A program made the position numbers and the translations under genes. Positions 6,561 through 12,445 of a stretch of DNA of 22,744 nt are shown here, in pieces (within the stretch, counting starts at the first letter, position 1; each line of letters starts with the position of its first letter). The DNA is from a virus, in IMG/VR virus record IMGVR_UViG_3300025430_000115, positions 1-22,744 of that record. One strand, 5' to 3'. Below the pieces are notes generated by a model that ran no database searches, was not told the origin of the DNA, and was given only the letters and a program-made list of their open reading frames with translations.

Positions 6561-6714
6561 TCTTCCTTAGTATCACAGAACCGTCATCATGTAAATGATA
6601 ATCTAACAAAGTTTCTTCATCCCATCCCATTTGATTGAGAATGTCTAGTGGAATTTCAACGTATGCTTCGCCGTCTTCATCTTCAAATACTGTCGTGGTA
6701 TAAGTCTTACACAT
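6547..6714 (-). CDS. AbrB/MazE-like swapped-hairpin small protein (55 aa)
   Basis: The product starts MCKTYTTTVFEDEDGEAYVE. The central part (VEIPLDILNQMGWDEETLLD, then DDGSVILRK) follows the SpoVT/AbrB pattern: a strand ending in I-P, a short helix, G-W-x-x-x, and two final strands. Such domains form DNA-binding dimers in transition-state regulators and antitoxins. No toxin gene is adjacent, so a phage transcription regulator or an orphan domain is more likely than a toxin-antitoxin pair. The ATG overlaps the stop of the ThyX-tail ORF by 8 nt, so translation is probably coupled to it, and the stop lies 14 nt inside the nuclease gene. Confidence 0.68.
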   Translation of the reverse strand: MCKTYTTTVFEDEDGEAYVEIPLDILNQMGWDEETLLDYHLHDDGSVILRKNDDT

Positions 6715-6793
6715 CTTTCAATGCTTCCACAATAGCAGGGAACCGTTCGGTGATGATTTCCCAACATTGTTCTGCTATAATACGGTGTTTCAT
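6707..6793 (-). pseudogene. Remnant copy of the ThyX C-terminus (28 codons)
   Basis: The frame reads MKHRIIAEQCWEIITERFPA and ends VEALKDV. It aligns with ThyX residues 200-226 (EHRIVAEQITEVILERFPDM...EYLEKV): 15 of 27 positions are identical by eye and most others are conservative. DNA similarity continues upstream of the ATG (CAGAAAG, encoding QK in both). It lies 18 nt after the thyX stop. It is too short to be an enzyme, so it is best read as a relic of a duplicated thyX 3' end. It may still be translated, because its stop overlaps the next ATG (8 nt) and could couple translation to the AbrB-like gene. No strong ribosome binding site is visible. Confidence 0.75.
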
Positions 6794-6811
6794 TACTTTC
6801 TGCGAAAAGAA

Positions 6812-7510
6812 TCAAGAATAGTTATCAGATATGACCTTTTCCAGATATTCCCGCATATCTGGAAACCGTTCTAGGATTACTTCAGTAATCTGTTCGGCAA
6901 CAATACGATGTTCTTTCTGAGTATCGGGATGATTCCTGACCGCAATATAATGGACAAAACTCCTTAAACTACCAGACAGGATTAGTACGGATTCTGTAAG
7001 TCCCTCGGGCAACACTCCACGAGCCTGTTCCTTCGCAATACCATTATCAATAGCCCACTGATATGCTTTCTTGCTTGCGATTAGAACATCGGCTTGGGCA
7101 TCTTCCCACATCGAAGCCAATTCTAGATCATCTGTCTCAACACTATTTTGCCGGTTCTTTGGATCCTGCAAACGCGCTTCACGAGTAACGAACTTCAAGT
7201 CCTTAGTAGGATCAGCATATCGCTGGCTATACTCTTGAAACGAGAACGAACGATGGCGAAGAATCTGTCGGGCGATGTCACGCGTGGTAGAAATACGCAT
7301 ACTAATATGTACGCATTCTAAGGGACTCCAATGCTGATTCTTGATTAAATATTGAAGCAGTTTTGGAGCAGTTTCGTGATTTTGTTGATTACTAGGATTG
7401 CTAACTCGCGCGGCCCAAGCAACCAACTCTGATGCATCGATGCACCCTGTTGTTTCGTAATCTGGCTGAGTAATGCCTACAAGATTAACGCTGCTCATAC
7501 TTTCTTCCAT
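6812..7510 (-). CDS. thyX: Flavin-dependent thymidylate synthase
   Basis: ThyX makes dTMP from dUMP using methylene-tetrahydrofolate, FAD and NAD(P)H. The signature RHRX7S is present as R85-H86-R87 to S95 (RHRSFSFQEYSQR). The region GVLPEGLTESVLILSGSLRS with FVHYIAVRN matches the C-terminal substrate- and FAD-binding segment, and the length (232 residues) is typical. The start at 7510 has GGAG 8 nt upstream; an alternative ATG at 7498 overlaps the primase stop as ATGA and has GGAAG nearby, so either may be used. It follows primase and precedes the RNR genes, giving a deoxynucleotide supply set. A second diverged copy of its C-terminus lies immediately downstream. Confidence 0.95.
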   Translation of the reverse strand: MEESMSSVNLVGITQPDYETTGCIDASELVAWAARVSNPSNQQNHETAPKLLQYLIKNQHWSPLECVHISMRISTTRDIARQILRHRSFSFQEYSQRYADPTKDLKFVTREARLQDPKNRQNSVETDDLELASMWEDAQADVLIASKKAYQWAIDNGIAKEQARGVLPEGLTESVLILSGSLRSFVHYIAVRNHPDTQKEHRIVAEQITEVILERFPDMREYLEKVISDNYS

Positions 7511-8517
7511 TTCATCAACTCCACACGAGCCTCTAGCCCGCTAAATGTTCGCTTCTCTAGGACGATTGTGATGTGTTCAACATCTGCTCCATTCAGAATC
7601 ATGTCATTGATATCTTTGCCCTTGAACGTATCGTCCCATATCATTACACTATAACCCTTATCGATCATTTTGTCAAGACGTTTTACGATTTCTTTATTGC
7701 GAGGCTCATTATCAAGAACGTAAACAACGTCCACAAAGGATTGATCCAGAGTAACATCAGCACCGCCCATAGCAAGACTATTTGCCACAAAAAGTGAGTC
7801 GAGTGGTCCTTCAAAGCAGTATACCCTTTTGTTTTTATCAACAGTGTCAAGACCAAAGATTTTTGGCCTGTCATCCAGCATGATAGTTATATAGCGTAGA
7901 TTTGACTTTGGATTAAAACTTCTACCCTGATAGCCAAACATGTTTCCGTCTTCATCAAGAAACGGAATGATCAGTCTAGGCTCATCTTGTTTCGTATCCA
8001 GCTTATCTGGAATCATGCTGTTAGTCCACTCCGCAAACTTGGTGCAGTAGAACAACTTTGCATGATGTTTGTTTTCGATCTTCCTAGAGAGTATATACTT
8101 CTTAGCAGGATGATCGTATGTCAGTTGAGATATCTTCTTCAGCTTACGTAGAGGTGAACCAGACTTCAGGAAAGCTGGTGGTGTAAACCTAGCAATGTCT
8201 TGTTTTGGTGGTTCTTTGGTCTTGATATCAGCCCTGTTCTTGAACTTCTCTACAACATATTCGTGGTGTAGAGTATGATCTATGCTCTTAAGGAAGTTGG
8301 AGAACCCATGAGCAAGCCCACAGTTGTAGCACTTGAAATACGTCTTGCCCTTGTGCTGAAATAAATATGCACGGGCTTTGTATTTGCTCTTCTGCGAATC
8401 ACCACAGAACGGGCACCTAAAGTTGGCTACATATGGGCTAGACTTCTTTACTTTGAATCGTTCTAGCCTGTTGGATAGAATATTACAATACATAACATCT
8501 AGGTACAAGTCACTCAT
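7495..8517 (-). CDS. DNA primase, T4 gp61-like
   Basis: This protein makes RNA primers for lagging-strand synthesis with the replicative helicase. Counting from the upstream in-frame ATG at 8532, a zinc ribbon has C40, C43, C68 and C71 (CPFCGD...CYNCG). The TOPRIM domain has E241 and D245 in CFEGPLDSLF and D274 in VVYVLDNEPR, followed by the acidic cluster WDDTFKGKDINDM. The total length of about 340 residues is that of T4 gp61. ATGs at 8532, 8523 and 8517 are in frame; AGGA is best placed for the third, so I chose 8517. It is the first gene after the early promoter and palindrome at 8538-8577, and therefore likely heads the operon. Its end overlaps thyX. Confidence 0.93.
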   Translation of the reverse strand: MSDLYLDVMYCNILSNRLERFKVKKSSPYVANFRCPFCGDSQKSKYKARAYLFQHKGKTYFKCYNCGLAHGFSNFLKSIDHTLHHEYVVEKFKNRADIKTKEPPKQDIARFTPPAFLKSGSPLRKLKKISQLTYDHPAKKYILSRKIENKHHAKLFYCTKFAEWTNSMIPDKLDTKQDEPRLIIPFLDEDGNMFGYQGRSFNPKSNLRYITIMLDDRPKIFGLDTVDKNKRVYCFEGPLDSLFVANSLAMGGADVTLDQSFVDVVYVLDNEPRNKEIVKRLDKMIDKGYSVMIWDDTFKGKDINDMILNGADVEHITIVLEKRTFSGLEARVELMKWKKV

Positions 8518-8537
8518 ATTCATCCTATACATCTGAA

Positions 8538-8567
8538 TCTACAGTTGTATAATACGCCAACTGTAGA
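8538..8567. repeat. Perfect 10+10 bp dyad around the -10 box (operator-like)
   Basis: TCTACAGTTG (8538-8547) and CAACTGTAGA (8558-8567) are exact reverse complements separated by 10 nt. The -10 box lies entirely in the spacer and the -35 box starts 4 nt beyond the outer arm. Arm centres are 20 bp apart, about two helical turns, as expected for a dimeric repressor site. No U-tract follows on either strand, so it does not read as an intrinsic terminator. Confidence 0.8.
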
Positions 8568-8577
8568 CCAATGTCAA
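8549..8577 (-). promoter_or_regulatory. Sigma70-type promoter for the replication/nucleotide operon
   Basis: On the minus strand the -35 box is TTGACA (8572-8577, perfect) and the -10 box is TATTAT (8549-8554, one mismatch), separated by exactly 17 nt. Initiation would be near 8542, leaving a leader of about 25 nt before the primase ATG at 8517. It sits between the lysis/virion module and the replication module, where an early or middle host-polymerase promoter is expected. Confidence 0.82.
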
Positions 8578-8584
8578 GGGTTTT

Positions 8585-8935
8585 TTAGAGAAAAGGTGCC
8601 ATGAATGGGATAAGTCCCATTTTGAAAAGAATAAAGCAAGCCACAACGCCTGTCGCTGTGAAATACCACTTATGTAGGTCCTGCTTGTTTTTGATGCCAG
8701 TAAGATCAACATGAAGCGAATCGATTCGTTTGTTGGTTTCCTGGTGAAGAGCATAAAGGTCTTCATCTGCACGTGCATGTTGCCCAAGTTTATGTTCATG
8801 AACAGCAAGCATTTCCTTAAGAGAAATGGAAATGTCCGTGAGTTTTTCCATTGTTACGTCTATTTTGTCACAATAACTTGTAAGTTGTGTGATATCGCGT
8901 TCCAATACGGCAACTTTGGTTTCTAAATCAGACAT
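8585..8935 (-). CDS. Tail-anchored coiled-coil membrane protein (116 aa)
   Basis: Residues 1-88 are a charged, heptad-like coiled coil (TKVAVLERDITQLTSYC and onward, with no proline). A single C-terminal transmembrane segment covers about 91-112 (WYFTATGVVACFILFKMGLI). This layout matches XhlA-type phage membrane proteins that accompany holins. It directly follows the spanin pair, so a lysis role such as holin partner or lysis timing is reasonable, but no catalytic motif supports it. It is the last gene before the early promoter, so it closes the late module. Confidence 0.72.
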   Translation of the reverse strand: MSDLETKVAVLERDITQLTSYCDKIDVTMEKLTDISISLKEMLAVHEHKLGQHARADEDLYALHQETNKRIDSLHVDLTGIKNKQDLHKWYFTATGVVACFILFKMGLIPFMAPFL

Positions 8936-8945
8936 TGTATTCCTC

Positions 8946-9215
8946 TTATTTGCAGTGAGTCTGAACCCAGTCTATCAATGACGAATGATCAACATTAAGG
9001 TCATTATATGATTGAATATCATCTAACCACAAATCGATCACTTGTTTTTCTGTTAACTTTGTTTGTGTTACCTTTGGCAAGTCACCGTGCTTTGTTGTGA
9101 AAGCAACAGGTGGATTGCAAGGATTAGTTACTATTACTGGTGGTCGTGCGGGCGCCGTTAAGCACGCCGATAACGGTAGCATCAACATCGCAGCTAGGAA
9201 TGTCTTGTACTTCAT
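8946..9215 (-). CDS. Rz1-like outer-membrane spanin lipoprotein (o-spanin)
   Basis: This 89-residue protein has a signal peptide with lipobox LSAC; C18 would be lipidated after signal peptidase II cleavage. A proline-rich stretch follows (APARPPVIVTNPCNPP), as in Rz1 proteins. It should sit in the outer membrane and bind the Rz-like protein across the periplasm to fuse the membranes at lysis. Its start lies 92 nt inside the Rz-like gene in another frame, the classic overlapped Rz/Rz1 arrangement. This implies a Gram-negative host. No endolysin or obvious holin is in the window. Confidence 0.82.
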   Translation of the reverse strand: MKYKTFLAAMLMLPLSACLTAPARPPVIVTNPCNPPVAFTTKHGDLPKVTQTKLTEKQVIDLWLDDIQSYNDLNVDHSSLIDWVQTHCK

Positions 9216-9531
9216 GGTCGATCACCTGTTTTGCCTGTATAACTTTTTGAACGATAATCTGCTTCTTGGTCTGTGCGGCCGCTAAAGCAGTTTGTTCGTC
9301 TGAAAGTTGTTTCTTCAAGTTATTTATTTGTATCGTTTGAGCATCTACCGTCGATTGGATCACAGCAGCATTGCATTGTGACTTAGCTGCATTGTAACCT
9401 TTATCATAAACATAGTTGTATCCAAGTACACCAATCAATAGTGCAATGCCATATGGGGCCAAAGACGTAAGAATACCAGAAGGTGAAAATCCCTTAACTG
9501 TACTCCAAAGATTTGACACAAAGTTAAGCAC
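9124..9531 (-). CDS. Rz-like inner-membrane spanin (i-spanin)
   Basis: This 135-residue protein has an N-terminal transmembrane segment (about 22-42, LTSLAPYGIALLIGVLGYNYVY) and then a long periplasmic coiled coil rich in Gln, Ala and Lys. This is the layout of an i-spanin. The o-spanin gene begins inside its 3' end. The start codon is GTG at 9531, overlapping the stop of the upstream small gene, with a purine-rich GGGCGGA ahead of it. Two cysteines (in KSQCNAA and PSCDV) could form intermolecular disulfides, as in other spanins. Confidence 0.8.
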   Translation of the reverse strand: MLNFVSNLWSTVKGFSPSGILTSLAPYGIALLIGVLGYNYVYDKGYNAAKSQCNAAVIQSTVDAQTIQINNLKKQLSDEQTALAAAQTKKQIIVQKVIQAKQVIDHEVQDIPSCDVDATVIGVLNGARTTTSNSN

Positions 9532-9775
9532 CGAATCCGCCCATATTTACGCCACCCATTACACGTCTTTGCATCTGTGATGGACCTTTAGCGTATTCTT
9601 TCTGGCGATCAGCTTCTTTTTCTTGGTAGGTTTTTTGCTTTTTCCTGTACACTGGAGGCGATGCTGGCTTTCCTGTGTTGGGATCTATCACACTAGCAAG
9701 ACCTGCGTCCACCACCGCTGGTGCCGCACCAGAAGTCTCGTTTAGATCGCTTCTGAAATCTCTAAACTTTTTCAT
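9524..9775 (-). CDS. Small basic hypothetical protein (83 aa)
   Basis: The product runs from MKKFRDFRSDLNE to MGGVNMGGFGA. It is rich in Lys, Arg, Gln and Pro in the middle (YRKKQKTYQEKEADRQKEYA) with a glycine-methionine tail, and appears largely disordered. I chose the ATG at 9775 because it overlaps the upstream stop (TAATG) and has AGAAGG upstream; a GTG 4 codons earlier is less well placed. I do not recognise the family. Its place between small virion-associated proteins and the spanins suggests late expression. Confidence 0.72.
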   Translation of the reverse strand: MKKFRDFRSDLNETSGAAPAVVDAGLASVIDPNTGKPASPPVYRKKQKTYQEKEADRQKEYAKGPSQMQRRVMGGVNMGGFGA

Positions 9776-10158
9776 TAGCAGTGCCACCTTCTTAGAGACA
9801 TTGCTTTGCGTGTTGGGCGCCCCTTGTCGTCTTTCATAGGACCTGGATTGCCCTTCATTCTAGCACAAAATGATTTTCTGCGCTTGGCTGCTTTACCTTC
9901 TGGATTGAGTTCGCTAGGCTTCTTTGTAACAGCAGTATGAATGCCAAAATGTTTAGCGCCCTTTGCTGTCAATCCAGCACCAGATTCGGTAGAGCGATAG
10001 TATCCCTTAGAGTCTGCGCCGCGCTCTACAAGAACATCTTCCTTGACGGGGACACAGTTAGGAACTTCTTTGCCATTCTTTTTCTTTTTGCCCACCATCT
10101 GATAACCCTTCCAGCAAGGATCATCTTTCATTTCACAAAAAGAAGCAAAGCTTTCCAT
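9775..10158 (-). CDS. Conserved phage protein, DUF6321-like (127 aa)
   Basis: The C-terminal half contains GLTAKGAKHFG, then KAAKRRKSFCARMKG and DKGRPTRKAMSLRRWHC, a pattern I know from the uncharacterised DUF6321 family in T4-like and other aquatic phages. The N-terminal half (PCWKGYQMVGKKKKNGKEVP) is a short cysteine-containing module also common in phage structural regions. It is strongly basic with six cysteines, so nucleic acid or metal binding is possible, but no function is established. The ATG overlaps the upstream TAA (TAATG). Confidence 0.8.
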   Translation of the reverse strand: MESFASFCEMKDDPCWKGYQMVGKKKKNGKEVPNCVPVKEDVLVERGADSKGYYRSTESGAGLTAKGAKHFGIHTAVTKKPSELNPEGKAAKRRKSFCARMKGNPGPMKDDKGRPTRKAMSLRRWHC

Positions 10159-10442
10159 TATTCGTCGCCTGTTTCTTTGCCTGACATCATATAGTCAGCA
10201 GCAGCGTCTAACATGCCAGAGCCTTTAGCAATCTTTGTTTGTACCCAAGCAGGAAGATCACCTTCGCCTTTGAGCATCTTCAATAGATTTTCACAAGCGC
10301 GCTTTGCTGTTTCAAGTTCTGTACGAGCCATTTGGTACTCAACATCTTCCTTGACTTCTTTACTGCAACCACACTTCATTTCTTGACATGCTTTGCATGG
10401 CTTCTTTTTGACTTCTTCTTGAAGTTCTCTTAAGCTTTTCAT
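10158..10442 (-). CDS. Conserved small phage protein (94 aa)
   Basis: Residues 16-26 form a cysteine cluster, CKACQEMKCGC, that could bind metal. The rest is helical: EDVEYQMARTELETAKRACE, then GEGDLPAWVQTKIAKGSGML and an AADYMMSG tail. This second part resembles small uncharacterised proteins of cyanophage-like myoviruses encoded near capsid and tail genes. Function is unknown. Start and stop overlap both neighbours (ATGA and TAATG), so it is translationally coupled to them. Confidence 0.78.
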   Translation of the reverse strand: MKSLRELQEEVKKKPCKACQEMKCGCSKEVKEDVEYQMARTELETAKRACENLLKMLKGEGDLPAWVQTKIAKGSGMLDAAADYMMSGKETGDE

Positions 10443-10831
10443 ATTGACTCTAGCCTCTTCTTGATGTATATATCAGACTCAATGTCTGTGTTTTTAATGT
10501 TTATACCTTGTAGCCCGATATTCACAACATGATCTGGCATATAGTTTAGAAGTTCAAGGAAGGGCTTCAACATTTCTTTGTATTCGTATAACTTGAAGAA
10601 CAACATACGAGTGGCTGGTACTAAACCGAACACATTATAGATGACGATAATATGATTCAGTATCAGCCGCTCCCTCAAATCACCATTTTCAGAATAGATG
10701 TTGAATAGTCTTTTCAGATACTTGAATCTCTTCAAGTCATCATAAAACTCCACAGTGTCATAACATTGTGCATTTTCATAATGTTTAGCTGAATATAATA
10801 AAAAGTTTGTTTCATCAAGTTTTTCATGCAT
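10439..10831 (-). CDS. Conserved phage protein, DUF7207-like (130 aa)
   Basis: The product contains EFYDDLKRFKYLKRLFNIY, ENGDLRERLILNHIIVIYNV, then FGLVPATRMLFFKL and FLELLNYMPD. I associate this pattern with the uncharacterised DUF7207 family of T4-like aquatic phages. It is mostly alpha-helical, with no signal peptide or catalytic motif. It opens a run of four overlapping small genes that leads into the lysis genes and lies 12 nt after the fibre gene. Function is unknown; a virion assembly role would fit the context. Confidence 0.8.
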   Translation of the reverse strand: MHEKLDETNFLLYSAKHYENAQCYDTVEFYDDLKRFKYLKRLFNIYSENGDLRERLILNHIIVIYNVFGLVPATRMLFFKLYEYKEMLKPFLELLNYMPDHVVNIGLQGINIKNTDIESDIYIKKRLESI

Positions 10832-10843
10832 TATGGAATATCA

Positions 10844-12409
10844 TTATGTTCCGATTGCTTGCCAGAACACATTAGTTGCCGCGGCGTTTGCTGTTAAGAT
10901 TGTTGCACCTGTCTTTGTCCACGCGGTAACAGCGGCACCATATGTAGCGACTGCGGTGTTGCTTGTTGCAATAACAACCCATGCGTTTGTGGTGTAAGGT
11001 GATGTAAAAGTAACGGCGCCGGCAGAAGAACTGGCTGATACCCAACCCCAATTTAGCTTTAGCCCATTTGGAAGATAACTAGCACCATTCGCGGCCGATG
11101 TCGCGGATCCAATAGCAACTACAGTTGAGTTGATTGTAACGTTTGATGTTGAGTTGCCGATAGACAAGTTTGATGCTGTCAATACACCGCTAGTGTTTGC
11201 TACTGTATTATACAATCCTTCAACAGTTGAGTTCCCGAATCCATAAACTGTGCTATTACCAACATTGGCAGAAGATGAGTTGATCAGATAGACACTGGTG
11301 TTTACCCCACCAGCCGCAGTAACTAAAGCTTCATATGTTGAGTTGCCAAAGCCGTAGTTAGTTGAGTTACCAGTAAAGAAGTGAGTGGCATTGATCTGTG
11401 TGTTTACTGTATTGTTACCTAATGTAACTAGTGCTGCGTTTGCAGAGAAACCTTGAGTTGTTCCAATAGTTGAAACAAGAAGAGATCCAGTAGCATTTGC
11501 AACAGCTACACCAGAAGAGTTGATTACAACATTCGCACTAGCATATACTGCCGCATTTGAGGCATAGACGGTTACGGTAGAAACGTTTGTAGTTGCATTG
11601 ACAATAGAAGTAACAACAGTCGTTGAGTTGATTACAGCATTGACTGAACCGTTACCAACAGTAAGCGATACTGCACCAGCAGCTTGGTTGCCGATGTTTA
11701 CTTTGGTTGCTGTGATTTTCATCACTTCATTTGTGATGAGGGTGCCATTGGCAAAGAAGTTGATGTAATTTGTTGTGCCGCCACCCAAAGCAGCAACACC
11801 AATTGAAAGATTGGTGTTGCCAGTATAGAGATAACCATCTGATGGTCCATTGATAGTCCAGAATGATTCGCTGAATGTGGAACTACTGATACCCATATCA
11901 ATGAAGTTGTTTCCAACTAGACCGTTATTATCATAAGCAGCAAAGTCGGATGATGCATTGACGCCATTGTTGGCATTGGTGATGACGATATCAACAGAAC
12001 TATTAGAACTACCAAAACCAGCAAGTGCGGATGGTGTACCAGCAACGTTTAGCCCACTGATCTGTACGTTTGCAGAAGTGTTGCCAATGTAAGTTGCGGT
12101 TGAGTTTGCTAAGAAGAAAGAACCAACAGTATAAGTGGATGCATTGACTACGCCAGCATATGTTGGAAGATATGATGCGATGTTTGCAGCAAGGGTGGAG
12201 TTTAGCTGATAAGAAGCAGCAGCAACTCCACCTAGATAGTTTGCGTTGTTTGCAGTATAATAAGCAGTTTGTGCTAACAACACACTAGGAGTAATAGAAT
12301 ATGTCGTATTGGTACCGGCAGTATTCTGCACAATGATCATCAAGTCCTGTGTAGGATTTGTTGTCGTTGCAACAGGTAGTTGTGTAATCTTAATCGGACC
12401 ATTTGACAT
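10844..12409 (-). CDS. Putative tail fibre protein, NST-rich, with Gp53-like C-terminus
   Basis: The 521-residue product begins MSNGPIKITQLPVATTTNPT, a typical phage fibre/baseplate attachment segment. Its long middle is built from short repeats around GNST, INST and NAT, probably a beta-helical or trimeric shaft. The last 75 or so residues (LPNGLKLNWGWVSA to NVFWQAIGT) match the Gp53-like C-terminal fibre domain, often the tip that contacts the host. I chose the ATG at 12409 because AGGGG lies 8 nt upstream; a TTG two codons earlier is less likely. It lies directly after another large virion gene. Receptor binding is inferred from the domain, not shown. Confidence 0.78.
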   Translation of the reverse strand: MSNGPIKITQLPVATTTNPTQDLMIIVQNTAGTNTTYSITPSVLLAQTAYYTANNANYLGGVAAASYQLNSTLAANIASYLPTYAGVVNASTYTVGSFFLANSTATYIGNTSANVQISGLNVAGTPSALAGFGSSNSSVDIVITNANNGVNASSDFAAYDNNGLVGNNFIDMGISSSTFSESFWTINGPSDGYLYTGNTNLSIGVAALGGGTTNYINFFANGTLITNEVMKITATKVNIGNQAAGAVSLTVGNGSVNAVINSTTVVTSIVNATTNVSTVTVYASNAAVYASANVVINSSGVAVANATGSLLVSTIGTTQGFSANAALVTLGNNTVNTQINATHFFTGNSTNYGFGNSTYEALVTAAGGVNTSVYLINSSSANVGNSTVYGFGNSTVEGLYNTVANTSGVLTASNLSIGNSTSNVTINSTVVAIGSATSAANGASYLPNGLKLNWGWVSASSSAGAVTFTSPYTTNAWVVIATSNTAVATYGAAVTAWTKTGATILTANAAATNVFWQAIGT

Positions 12410-12445
12410 ATTCAAACCCCTAGTGTGTTGTTGTTATACTATTAC

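Noticed and set aside
6547-6793. Toxin-antitoxin pair formed by the 28- and 55-residue ORFs
   Set aside because: The 28-codon ORF is clearly a ThyX tail copy, so no toxin candidate remains.
8536-8584. Intrinsic terminator at the 8538-8567 inverted repeat
   Set aside because: No U-tract follows the stem directly on either strand, while the -35 and -10 boxes at 17-nt spacing give a better explanation.
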